A DNA stretch of 64,000 bases from the NCBI GenBank assembly GCA_028284155.1, contig JANQSF010000077.1, forward strand, positions 1 to 64,000. Reading direction: 5' to 3'. The notes under the pieces were generated by a model. It did not search any database, had not been told where the DNA came from, and worked only from the letters and a program-made list of their open reading frames with translations. Positions 1 to 7,563 of this stretch are shown here, in pieces. Origin of the DNA: Phycisphaeraceae bacterium. Lineage in GTDB: Bacteria; Planctomycetota; Phycisphaerae; Phycisphaerales; Phycisphaeraceae. A program made the translations under genes and the position numbers. Numbering within the stretch: position 1 is the first letter of the stretch; every line of letters starts with the position of its first letter.

Positions 1-2205
1 GACGACGACACGAAGACCGCCGCGGCCGACGACCTGGGCAAGGTCGCCGACATCGCCCAGAACGTGCAAGAGGGTGTGAAAGACCTGTCGCCGGAGGCCG
101 CTTCGGCGCTCGACGGCGCTGCCGACCAGGCGAATCAGGCGAAAGATGCGGCCGCGCAGGCGGACAACGCGCAGCAGGCGCAGGCGGCGGGCGACTCGGC
201 CGACCAGGTCGCGCAGAAGCTCGACGCCGCGGCCGACGCGGCGCGGAAGGAGATGGTCAAGACGGCGCAGCAGTTGATCGACGAGGTCGGCGGCCAACTC
301 GACGACCTGGCCGGCCTGCAGAAGCAACTGGACCAGGCGGCGCAGGCGGGTGACGCGCCGTCGCCTGACGCGTTGCAGCAATTGGCCGACGCGGCGTTGC
401 AACAGGCGCCGGCCGTGGGCGACGCGCTACAGAATGCGGCCGACGCCGCGCAGCAGGCGCAAGCTCAAGCGGGTCAACCTCAAAACGCGCAAGCACAACC
501 GCAAGCCGGTCAGCCGCAGAACGCCCAAGCGCAGCCGCAGGCCGGCCAGCCGCAGAACGCTCAAGCGCAACCGCAAGCGGGTCAGCCACAGAACGCCCAA
601 GCGCAGCCGCAGGCCGGCCAGCCACAGAACGCACAAGCGCAACCGCAAGCCGGTCAGCCGCAGAACGCTCAAGCACAACCGCAAGCCGGTCAGCCGCAGA
701 ATGCGCAGGCACAACCGCAGGCAGGCCAAGCCGGCGAGGCTCAAGCTCAGGTGGACCGCGAGTTGCAGCGTGCCCGAGTGCTGGCGGAGATCAAGCAGGA
801 CAACCTGCAGGAGCAACTCGCGCTCGCACAACGTTTGGCGGCCTTGGCGCAACAGGCCGAAGCGTCGGCCGGTCAGATTGCCGATGCGCGTGACGCGCTC
901 GACGGTCAGTTGGCGGACGCGGGTCAGCCTGCCGCGGGTCAGCCCAGTGCCGGTGAGCCCAGTGCAGGACAGCCCGCAGCCGGTCAACCCGCCGCCGGCG
1001 AACCTTCAGCCGGTCAGCCGTCCGCGGGTGAGCCTTCGGCTGGTCAACCCAGTGCCGGTCAGCCTTCCGCCGGGCAACCGAGCGCCGGTCAGCCAAGTGC
1101 AGGCCAACCCAGCGCGGGCCAACCCAGCGCGGGCCAACCGTCGGCCGGTCAGCCCAGTGCCGGTCAGCCCTCAGCGGGTCAGCCCGCCGGTGGTCAACCC
1201 TCGCAAGAGGCACAACAGTTAGCGCAAGCGATCGCTCAGCAGGCCGGCGCGTTAGCGGGCCTCGGCCAGGCCGCGGCGCAGGCGTCTGGCCAGGCGGCCT
1301 TGGCCAATGAGCCGATCGCCGAGGCTGTGCAGATCGCATCGACACTCGCACCGCAGGCCGCAGCCCCGGGTTCGCCCGCGGCAGGCTCCCCCAGCGCCGG
1401 TCAACCGGCAGCGGGTCAGTCAGCCGCCGGTCAGCCGAGTGCGGGACAACCCTCCGCCGGTCAGCCCAGTGCGGGTTCGCCGTCAGCAGGCTCGCCGAGC
1501 GCCGGTTCGCCTTCGGCTGGTTCGCCAAGCGCGGGGTCTCCGAGTGCCGGTTCGCCCAGCGCCGGATCGCCGAGCGCTGGCTCACCGAGTGCGGGTTCGC
1601 CCTCGGCCGCAGCGCCGTCCGCCGGCGCACCCGGTGCGCCGATGGGCCAGGGCCTCGTGCCAGCTTCGCCGCTGGCGACGGCCGCGATGATGGCGGGCGT
1701 GCCCGTGTCATCCTTGTCAGGCCTGCCGATGGTCGGCGGCGCGCCGATGGCCGGCCTGCCCATGGCCGGCATGCCCGGTGCGCCGGGCTCGCCTTCCGCC
1801 GGCATGAGCATGGCTGCGGGCATGACGCCCGGAATGGGCATGGCCCCCGGAATGACTCCCGGCATGATGCCCGGCCTGGGCCAGGGCATGCCCTCGCCGA
1901 TGCCGACCCCCGGCGGCCCCGGCGGCGCGGGCGGCGGCACGAGCATGGGCAAGATGTCCGACGCCGAGAACATGGGCGTGCAGGCCGGTCCGGCCAGCAA
2001 GGTTGAAGCACAGACCGACGGCGACTCACGCACGCCCGGCGCCCGCAACGGCGACACGAAGGTCGACCGCCGGGCCCGCGCCAAGCAGGCGTGGTTCGCC
2101 TCCCTGCCCCGCGGCGTACGCGACGCGATCAAGTCCAGCCAGAAACGAACCGCCCCGCGCGGGTATGAAGACCGACTGAAGAAGTACTTTGAGGGTGTTC
2201 GGTGA
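1..2205 (+). CDS. Low-complexity Ala/Gln/Pro/Ser-rich protein, C-terminal part (5' end outside window)
   Basis: The frame is open from base 1, so the true start lies upstream; a GTG at 64 is only an internal option. The visible 734 residues begin with an Ala/Gln/Asp-rich, probably coiled-coil stretch. Seven tandem copies of a 12-residue unit (AGQPQNAQAQPQ) follow, then two long arrays of five-residue units (SAGQP, later SAGSP), then a Met/Gly/Pro-rich segment. The last 35 or so residues look like an ordinary folded tail (LPRGVRDAIKSSQ...YEDRLKKYFEGVR). That tail resembles the ends of large planctomycete proteins encoded beside MoxR/DUF58 pairs, which is the gene order here; this link is recalled, not searched. 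No enzymatic domain is visible. A cell-envelope or scaffolding role is a guess. Long overlapping frames on both strands here are by-products of the repeats. Confidence 0.8.
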   Translation, partial: DDDTKTAAADDLGKVADIAQNVQEGVKDLSPEAASALDGAADQANQAKDAAAQADNAQQAQAAGDSADQVAQKLDAAADAARKEMVKTAQQLIDEVGGQLDDLAGLQKQLDQAAQAGDAPSPDALQQLADAALQQAPAVGDALQNAADAAQQAQAQAGQPQNAQAQPQAGQPQNAQAQPQAGQPQNAQAQPQAGQPQNAQAQPQAGQPQNAQAQPQAGQPQNAQAQPQAGQPQNAQAQPQAGQAGEAQAQVDRELQRARVLAEIKQDNLQEQLALAQRLAALAQQAEASAGQIADARDALDGQLADAGQPAAGQPSAGEPSAGQPAAGQPAAGEPSAGQPSAGEPSAGQPSAGQPSAGQPSAGQPSAGQPSAGQPSAGQPSAGQPSAGQPSAGQPAGGQPSQEAQQLAQAIAQQAGALAGLGQAAAQASGQAALANEPIAEAVQIASTLAPQAAAPGSPAAGSPSAGQPAAGQSAAGQPSAGQPSAGQPSAGSPSAGSPSAGSPSAGSPSAGSPSAGSPSAGSPSAGSPSAGSPSAAAPSAGAPGAPMGQGLVPASPLATAAMMAGVPVSSLSGLPMVGGAPMAGLPMAGMPGAPGSPSAGMSMAAGMTPGMGMAPGMTPGMMPGLGQGMPSPMPTPGGPGGAGGGTSMGKMSDAENMGVQAGPASKVEAQTDGDSRTPGARNGDTKVDRRARAKQAWFASLPRGVRDAIKSSQKRTAPRGYEDRLKKYFEGVR
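469..720 (+). repeat. Coding tandem repeat, 7 x 36 bp
   Basis: Seven in-frame 36-bp copies encode AGQPQNAQAQPQ. The protein sequence is almost invariant while codons vary between copies (for example caa/cag, gcg/gcc/gct), so the array is not a very recent DNA duplication and the repeat is maintained at protein level. Confidence 0.9.
919..1620 (+). repeat. Coding pentapeptide arrays (SAGQP / SAGSP)
   Basis: Two runs of 15-bp units, about 919-1203 and 1369-1620, encode (S/A)AG(Q/E)P and then SAGSP. They are separated by an Ala/Gln-rich helical-looking spacer. Units are degenerate in DNA and regular in protein. Confidence 0.85.
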
Positions 2206-2213
2206 GTGCGAGG

Positions 2214-2353
2214 TAAATGTCGAATGTCGAAATTCAAATGACGAAAGAATGACGAGTGTTGAAGCACGAAAGCCATCGCGCTTCGTCACAGAACTTTCTT
2301 CGTTATTCGTGCTTCGTCATTCTTTCGACATTCGTCATTTGCATTTCGTCATT
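2214..2353. repeat. Inverted pair of iterated-word arrays before the moxR-like gene
   Basis: The left arm (about 2214-2271) iterates words such as GAATGACGA and ATGTCGAA. The right arm (about 2300-2353) iterates the complement, TTCGTCATTC. Bases 2242-2270 pair with the complement of about 2305-2326, apart from a short bulge. The right arm ends about 40 nt before the start codon of the next gene. Similar word arrays recur in this window before five other genes. Confidence 0.8.
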
Positions 2354-2395
2354 GCCCCCCAACGCCTCAATCGCCATTCACTGTTTGGAGTAGAT

Positions 2396-3439
2396 ATGTC
2401 CAACCAGCAGACCACTTCCAACCCCGACGACGTCGCGGCCGTACAGGCCTGGGGCGCCACGCACCAGAAACTGCTCGACGAGTTGCAGAAGGTGATCGTC
2501 GGCCAGAACGACGTCATCGAGCAGATGCTCATCGCCATCCTCGCCCGAGGCCACTGCCTGCTCGAGGGCGTGCCCGGGCTGGCCAAGACGCTGATGGTCC
2601 ACTCGTTGGCCGACGCGCTGCACCTGTCGTTCCACCGCATCCAGTTCACGCCCGACCTGATGCCGTCCGACATCACCGGCACGGACGTGTTGCAGGAAGA
2701 CCCGGTCACCAAGGAACGCCGCTACGAGTTCGTGCAGGGCCCGATCTTCGCTAACATGTTGTTAGGCGATGAGATCAACCGAACGCCGCCCAAGACGCAG
2801 GCCGCCATGCTCGAAGCCATGCAGGAGCGGATGATCTCGGCCGGCGGCAAGGACTTCAAGCTCCCCGACCCGTTCTTCGTCCTGGCGACGCAGAACCCGC
2901 TCGAGCAGGAAGGCACCTATCCGCTTCCCGAAGCCCAGCTCGACCGCTTCCTGCTCTACATCAAGGTCGGCTACCCGACCGACGCCGAGGAGTGGGAGAT
3001 CGCCCGCCGCGTCACCAGCGCAGCCATGGGCAAGATCGAACCGGTTGTCGAAACCGACAAACTGATCGAAGCGCAAAAGCTCGTGCAGCGCATGCCTGTT
3101 TGCGACCAGGTCGTCGGCTACTCGCACGCGCTGGTCCGCGCGACGCGCCCGGGTCAGCCCGGCGTGCCCGAGTTCGTCGATAAGTGGGTCAGTTGGGGCG
3201 CCGGTCCGCGCGGCGTGCTTGCACTGATCAGTTGCGCCAAGGCCCGCGCCCTGCTGCACGGCCACTACCACGCGTCCGTCGACGACGTGAAGGCCGTCAT
3301 CGCCCCGGCGCTGCGTCACCGCATCGCCCCGAACTACGCGGGCCTGGCGTCCGGCGTGACCAGCGAAAAACTCATCGAAATGCTCCTCGACGCCGTTCCG
3401 GCCGACAAGTCGTATGAGCCACCGGCGGCGGCCGCTTGA
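2396..3439 (+). CDS. MoxR-family AAA+ ATPase
   Basis: A 347-residue MoxR-type AAA+ ATPase, a cytoplasmic chaperone-like ATPase usually paired with DUF58/VWA proteins. Visible motifs are Walker A GVPGLAKT (about residues 64-71), Walker B LLGDEINR followed by PPKTQAAMLEAMQE, and the sensor region ATQNPLEQEGTYPLPEAQLDRF. The ATG at 2396 is chosen because GGAG lies 5 nt upstream and the homologous region starts just after it. An upstream in-frame extension to 2189 would translate the intergenic word repeats and is rejected. The DUF58 gene follows 193 nt downstream, matching the classic moxR-DUF58 pair. The substrate is unknown. Confidence 0.95.
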   Translation: MSNQQTTSNPDDVAAVQAWGATHQKLLDELQKVIVGQNDVIEQMLIAILARGHCLLEGVPGLAKTLMVHSLADALHLSFHRIQFTPDLMPSDITGTDVLQEDPVTKERRYEFVQGPIFANMLLGDEINRTPPKTQAAMLEAMQERMISAGGKDFKLPDPFFVLATQNPLEQEGTYPLPEAQLDRFLLYIKVGYPTDAEEWEIARRVTSAAMGKIEPVVETDKLIEAQKLVQRMPVCDQVVGYSHALVRATRPGQPGVPEFVDKWVSWGAGPRGVLALISCAKARALLHGHYHASVDDVKAVIAPALRHRIAPNYAGLASGVTSEKLIEMLLDAVPADKSYEPPAAAA

Positions 3440-3628
3440 AAGCAGGAAAGCAGCAGAGCGGGAAAACAGGAAATGAACGACGCGGTGGCTGTTGGCCATA
3501 GCCGTATCGCGAATGACCCCGCCGATCTTGCTTGACACCGTTTCTGAATCCATACACCGCCGGAATCATCACCGACTGGAAGTAACCAACATTTCCTGCT
3601 CTCCTGTTTTCCTGGTTTCCTGCTTTCC
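3439..3628. repeat. Inverted pair of CAGGAAA / TTTCCTG arrays
   Basis: The left arm (3439-3474) begins at the last base of the moxR-like stop codon and iterates GCAGGAAA-type words. The right arm (3591-3628) iterates TTTCCTG words and stops 4 nt before the next start codon. The arms are complementary over most of their length, with a loop of about 115 nt. A second pair built from the same word lies at 34833-35051. Confidence 0.85.
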
Positions 3629-3632
3629 ACCT

Positions 3633-4544
3633 ATGGAACACCAACCCGGCCTAACCCGATACATCCAGCCCGACGTGCTCACGCGCGTCGAGCAGTACAC
3701 GTTCTCGCCCACGCAACTGGTCGAGGGCACGTTGGCCGGCGCGCACAAGTCGCCGTTCCACGGGTTCGCCGTCGAGTTCGCGTCGCACCGCGAGTACGTG
3801 CCCGGCGACGACCTGCGTCACCTCGACTGGAAGGTCTACTTCCGGCACGACAAGCACGTGATCAAGCAGTACGAGATGGAGACGAACCTCGTCTGCCACC
3901 TCATGCTCGACATCTCCGCGTCGATGCGCTACGGCGAAGCCGCGACGCAGAAACTGCTCTACGCGGCGCGCATGGCCGTCACGCTCGGCTACCTCGTTGT
4001 CGAGCGTTCGGACAAGGTCTCGCTCACGCTCTTTGACGACGAAGTGCGCGCGACCCTTCGGCCGAGCAATACGATGGGGCAGGTCTTGAAGATGACCGAG
4101 TCGCTGGACGCGGCCGAGCCGGTCAACAAGACGCAGATCAGCTCGACACTGATCGATCTGGCCGCGCGGGCGGGCCGGCGGGGCATCGTCGTCGTGTTCA
4201 GCGACTTCCTGGTCGACCTGGACGACCTGGAAGACGCGCTGCAACGGCTGCGCTACGACAAGCACGAGGTCGTGCTGATGCACACGATGCACCACGACGA
4301 ATTGAACTTCGACATCCCTGGTATGGTGCGGTTCGAGGGACTGGAAGACGACGACGTTTTCCTGACCCGCCCCAACGACGTGCGCAAGGCCTATCTTGAG
4401 GCGCTCAAGCGACACGTCGATCGGCTGGACGAGATCTGCGAGACGAACCGTTGCGAGCGCGTCGAGTGCGACACGAGTCGGCCGCTGGCCGAACTGTTCG
4501 CCGACTACCTCCAGCAACGCGCGATCAACCGCCGCCGGTGGTGA
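3633..4544 (+). CDS. DUF58 domain protein (VWA-like fold)
   Basis: A 303-residue DUF58 protein, the usual partner of MoxR ATPases. The N-terminal region carries the family hallmark GDDLRHLDWKVYFRHDKHVIKQ. A VWA-like core follows with the metal-site motif DISASMRYG (about residues 93-101) and a later VVFSDFLVDLDDLE strand. Start: the ATG at 3633 begins the conserved part (MEHQPGLTRYI). An extension to 3492 would translate the repeat array. No Shine-Dalgarno sequence precedes 3633; the leader there is pyrimidine-rich. Function is inferred from the family: envelope or complex assembly with MoxR. Confidence 0.93.
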   Translation: MEHQPGLTRYIQPDVLTRVEQYTFSPTQLVEGTLAGAHKSPFHGFAVEFASHREYVPGDDLRHLDWKVYFRHDKHVIKQYEMETNLVCHLMLDISASMRYGEAATQKLLYAARMAVTLGYLVVERSDKVSLTLFDDEVRATLRPSNTMGQVLKMTESLDAAEPVNKTQISSTLIDLAARAGRRGIVVVFSDFLVDLDDLEDALQRLRYDKHEVVLMHTMHHDELNFDIPGMVRFEGLEDDDVFLTRPNDVRKAYLEALKRHVDRLDEICETNRCERVECDTSRPLAELFADYLQQRAINRRRW

Positions 4545-4554
4545 CTATTTCGCC

Positions 4555-4675
4555 GCCGCTTGCGGCTTGGCGCGGCCCTTCGACCCCGCTCAAGTGCCGT
4601 AACCGCCCTGACCGACGATGCAATAGGGTGCGGGCCGGGCGAATTGACGCCCCCGACGCGCGTCGCAAGCGACGC
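4555..4675. repeat. Two short intergenic palindromes
   Basis: 4555-4575 carries GCCGC-TT-GCGGC followed by TTGGCGCGG. 4660-4675 is a perfect GCGTCGC-AA-GCGACGC palindrome followed by GGCTAAA. Both belong to a set of TT/AA-centred GC palindromes found between genes across this window. Either could act as a transcription end for the DUF58 gene, but neither has a U-tract. Confidence 0.6.
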
Positions 4676-4710
4676 GGCTAAATAGTGCTACCGCCACGGG
4701 TTGCTTGTCC

Positions 4711-6177
4711 ATGCTCACGCTGCAAACCACCGACGACATCCGCGACTGCGAAGGCGTTTCCCGCCGCGATTTCATTCGCGCGGGCGCGATCGGCCTAGGC
4801 GGGCTGACCCTGCCCGCCTTCCTGCAGGCCAAGGCGCAGGCCGTGGCGGGCGGCAAGCATTACGTCCGCGACAAGGCCGTCGTGATGCTCTACCTGTCCG
4901 GTGGCGCGAGTCACATCGAGACGTTCAACCCGAACATGGACGCCCCCGCGCCGTACCACAGCATGACGGGCGAAGTCCGAACGTCCCTTCCAGGCGTGAC
5001 GTTCGGCGGCACGTTCCCGCAATTGGCCAAGCGCGCGCACCGCATGGCCGTCGTCCGCTCGTTCCGCCACCCGATCGGCGGTCACCAGCAGGCGCATGTG
5101 CACGTCCTGTCCGGCGGGACGGACCCGAAGGGCGACGCGACGCAGGGCTTCAGCATCGGCTCGCTCTATGCACGCATTAGAGGCACGAACAGCGAAGCGA
5201 CCGGCCTGCCGACGTATTCACTGCTCACCCACAAAGAGATCGACGGCCAATACAGCAAAGAGCTCGGCCGTGTCCGGCTTGGCAGCACGCCCCGCGAACT
5301 CGGGCCGGTCTACGCGCCGTTCGAGCATCACGACGAGACGTATCTGCCGAAGGGCAAATCGTCGAGCAAGCGACGCAGCCGATCGTCGTCGCGCGATGAC
5401 AAAGGATCGATCGCGGCCGACATGCGTCTGTCGATCCCTGCCGACCGTTTCGATGATCGAAAGGCGTTGCTCGCGCAGCTCGACAACATCCGCCGCGAGA
5501 TCGACCGGTCGGGTCAGCTCGAAGCCGCGGGCAAGTATCAGCAGCAAGCATTCGAGTTGGTCACCGGCGCGGGCGCGAAGGCGTTCGACATCGCCGGCGA
5601 GCCGGCCAACCTCGTCGCGCGGTACGACACGAGCGACACGCTGATCGGCAAGAAGGTCTTCCGCCCCAGCAACCTGGGCAAGCAGATGCTCATGGCCCGT
5701 AGGCTGGTCGAGGCCGGCTGCGGGTTCGTGACCGTCCACTCGGCCGGCTGGGACATGCACGCCGACGGCAACAACCCCGGCATGGTCGCGGGCATGAACA
5801 TGCTCGGCAATTCGCTGGACAAGGCTGTGGCCGCGTTCATGGACGACGTGAAGTCGCGCGGCCTCGACGACAAGATCCTTTTGGTCATCACCGGCGACTT
5901 CGGCAGAACGCCGAAGATCAACGGCAAGGGCGGCCGAGACCACTGGGCCAACCTCGGCACACTGGCGTTTGCAGGTGGCGGACTCCCCATGGGTATGACA
6001 ATCGGGCAGTCGGACAGAAGGAATGGGGAGCCCGCCACCGATCCCGTCACGCCGCGCATGATGATGGGCACGATCATGCGCACCCTGTTCGACGTGGGCG
6101 AACTCCGCCTCGACTCAGGCCTGCCGCGCGACGTTTCCGAAACGGCGCAGGCGGAGGGCATCCGCGAGTTGGGTTAG
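4711..6177 (+). CDS. DUF1501 protein, Tat-exported
   Basis: A 488-residue DUF1501 protein of the sulfatase/alkaline-phosphatase-like superfamily, abundant in planctomycetes and of unproven biochemical role. The N-terminus has a twin-arginine signal (SRRDFIRAGAIGLGGLTLP). Typical family segments are VVMLYLSGGASHIETFNP, SFRHPIGGHQQAHVHVLSGG, GCGFVTVHSAGWDMHADGN and the metal-site-like ITGDFGRTPKINGKGGRDHW. ATG 4711 is preferred over an in-frame TTG at 4705; neither has a clear Shine-Dalgarno sequence. DUF1501 genes often pair with a DUF1549/DUF1553 cytochrome protein. None is adjacent here, so the partner may be elsewhere. Confidence 0.93.
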   Translation: MLTLQTTDDIRDCEGVSRRDFIRAGAIGLGGLTLPAFLQAKAQAVAGGKHYVRDKAVVMLYLSGGASHIETFNPNMDAPAPYHSMTGEVRTSLPGVTFGGTFPQLAKRAHRMAVVRSFRHPIGGHQQAHVHVLSGGTDPKGDATQGFSIGSLYARIRGTNSEATGLPTYSLLTHKEIDGQYSKELGRVRLGSTPRELGPVYAPFEHHDETYLPKGKSSSKRRSRSSSRDDKGSIAADMRLSIPADRFDDRKALLAQLDNIRREIDRSGQLEAAGKYQQQAFELVTGAGAKAFDIAGEPANLVARYDTSDTLIGKKVFRPSNLGKQMLMARRLVEAGCGFVTVHSAGWDMHADGNNPGMVAGMNMLGNSLDKAVAAFMDDVKSRGLDDKILLVITGDFGRTPKINGKGGRDHWANLGTLAFAGGGLPMGMTIGQSDRRNGEPATDPVTPRMMMGTIMRTLFDVGELRLDSGLPRDVSETAQAEGIRELG

Positions 6178-6188
6178 ACTTTCAGTCG

Positions 6189-6533
6189 ATGGCGTCCGAT
6201 CCCTCAGCATTAATCGAAGAAGCTCAGGATTTGTGGGAATCCCTTTTGGTGCGCGATGGGCCTTTGCGCACGCTTGTGAATGACGGGGTGGTCAGTGATG
6301 AATGGGCGAAAAGATATCTCGCGTTCACGGACCGTGTCGTAGCTGAGTACGGTGATTCAAAGCCATTGCCGCGCATCGTGGCTACGGTGATATACACCGT
6401 CTCCGTCTACTGCACGAAGCGTTACACCGACTGGTGTCAGCTAACAGGGGGTGTGAACGCCGACACGAGGGCACGAGTAGCCAGATTGCGCTGGGCGGGC
6501 GATCGATTGTTTATCAGTCCTGATTTCGAGTAA
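6189..6533 (+). CDS. Hypothetical protein, 114 aa
   Basis: No family recognised. The 114-residue product is acidic at the N-terminus, with a hydrophobic central stretch (PRIVATVIYTVSVYC) and an aromatic, Arg-rich end. It begins 11 nt after the DUF1501 stop. Codon choice is clearly less GC-biased at third positions than in neighbours (gat, tca, tta, gaa, aaa and ata are used). That suggests either recent acquisition or weak expression. It is accepted as coding because the frame is uninterrupted, well placed and of plausible composition. Confidence 0.6.
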   Translation: MASDPSALIEEAQDLWESLLVRDGPLRTLVNDGVVSDEWAKRYLAFTDRVVAEYGDSKPLPRIVATVIYTVSVYCTKRYTDWCQLTGGVNADTRARVARLRWAGDRLFISPDFE

Positions 6534-6591
6534 ACATGTGGGCGGTCCGGACACTGATGAGTCTGCATTGCTCTTTGGCAACCCGGATTGG

Positions 6592-7350
6592 TCATCTGCT
6601 TAACATCGCCAAGACAAACCCGATGGGCGATGCGACGGCAAAGATGAAATTGGATATCACGAGCAGCACGAAAACCACTTCAGCCATATCGCTCCATCGT
6701 CCCGGTTCGTAACTAGTCGTCAAAAACACAACCCAGGTCATCATACCTACCCAACTGACACACCAATTACAGAACCAGACTTGTCGTCGACGTTCACGCT
6801 CTTCGGATGACGCGTCTCTTGTTTCTGGATCGGGGATTGTGTCCGGTCTCGCTTCGGCCTGAGAACCCTCATCGTTCGAGCTGTTCGTGGGTACCGCCAC
6901 CGCCGGCTCAAACGACGGATCAACGGTCCCATCCGTCGACGCGCCGCAGTTCCAGCACGTGTCGAACGATGCGGGGATCAGCGACGCGCACTGCGGGCAT
7001 GCCGTGTCCGGCTCGCGGGCGGCCTCGCCGGTTCGGTAGGGGTAGCCGCACTCGGGGCATTCGCCGTCGCCGCTGTGGCCGCGCAGGTCGTAGCCGCAGT
7101 CGCGGCAGGTCGGCACGTCGTCCATCCCGTCCAGGCGTGTGACCGACAGCGCGTGTCGCAGCAGCCGCTGCGCCATCGGCAGGTCGTCGGTGCGCGTGAC
7201 ATGAATGGGGATGTAGACCAGTTCAACGGTTTCGGGCGCGGCGTCGGTCGGGTCGGGAAAGTTGGCCGACGCTTCGATGCCGATCCCGCGCAGGGCTTCA
7301 ATGACGTCCTCAGCCTGTGAGGAACCCTGCACGTCACACAGTCGTGTCAT
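6592..7350 (-). CDS. Zinc-ribbon membrane protein with N-terminal DUF2007-like domain
   Basis: A 252-residue protein. Residues 1-70 (TRLCDVQGSSQAEDVIEALRG...) resemble the small DUF2007-type putative signal-transducing domain. Two CxxC...CxxC zinc ribbons follow: TCRDCGYDLRG...CPECGYPY, a common planctomycete form, and ACPQCASLI...CWNCGA. A charged linker leads to two C-terminal membrane segments (WVGMMTWVVFL and VVFVLLVISNFIFAVASPIGFVLA). The start at 7350 is chosen because it begins the conserved domain; an extension to 7680 would run through the divergent promoter of the RTX-like gene. Function unknown. Confidence 0.8.
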   Translation of the reverse strand: MTRLCDVQGSSQAEDVIEALRGIGIEASANFPDPTDAAPETVELVYIPIHVTRTDDLPMAQRLLRHALSVTRLDGMDDVPTCRDCGYDLRGHSGDGECPECGYPYRTGEAAREPDTACPQCASLIPASFDTCWNCGASTDGTVDPSFEPAVAVPTNSSNDEGSQAEARPDTIPDPETRDASSEERERRRQVWFCNWCVSWVGMMTWVVFLTTSYEPGRWSDMAEVVFVLLVISNFIFAVASPIGFVLAMLSR

Positions 7351-7380
7351 GCGATAATCCCAGTTCACGGTCGTGGAATT

Positions 7381-7428
7381 TGGGGCGTGATTACCCCAGC
7401 CCGGGAACAGGTCGGGGCATATTACCCA
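7381..7428 (+). promoter_or_regulatory. Two palindromic activator-site candidates upstream of RTX-like gene 1
   Basis: 7381-7398 is TGGGG-N8-CCCCA. 7413-7428 is a second, closely similar site (CGGGGCATATTACCCA). The second ends 52 nt before a sigma-54-like element. The paralogous gene has a matching site (16753-16768) with the same 52-nt gap. Binding by an enhancer-type activator is inferred. Confidence 0.55.
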
Positions 7429-7480
7429 ACCGGTGTGGAGGCACGGCGTTTTCAGGGCCATCAGGGCCGATTTCACCTTC

Positions 7481-7495
7481 TGGCACGGGCTATGC
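7481..7495 (+). promoter_or_regulatory. Sigma-54-like (-24/-12) promoter candidate
   Basis: TGGCACGGGCTATGC matches the consensus TGGCACG-N4-TTGC except for one base, with GG and GC dinucleotides at the correct spacing. It lies 68 nt before the ATG of RTX-like gene 1. The same element with two transitions and other minor changes sits before the paralogue (16821-16835). Confidence 0.6.
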
Positions 7496-7509
7496 CTTTT
7501 TGTGGTGCG

Positions 7510-7528
7510 GAGCGACAACGTGTCGCTC
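7510..7528 (+). promoter_or_regulatory. 5'-end RNA hairpin candidate
   Basis: A perfect 8-bp stem (GAGCGACA / TGTCGCTC) with a 3-nt loop begins 14 nt after the GC of the -12 element, so it would form at the very 5' end of the transcript. The paralogue has the same hairpin at the same offset (16850-16868) with one mismatch. Confidence 0.5.
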
Positions 7529-7563
7529 GGGAAAACGAAGCACCAACTGGAAAGGCAATCGAG

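Noticed and set aside
469..720. Regular 36-bp spacing resembling a CRISPR array
   Set aside because: There are no unique spacers: every 36-bp unit encodes the same 12 residues in frame within a long open reading frame.
791..2029. 412-residue open frame on the minus strand
   Set aside because: It is the antisense shadow of the repeat-rich gene; its composition is Arg/Pro/Ser-biased as expected from complementary GC-rich repeats.
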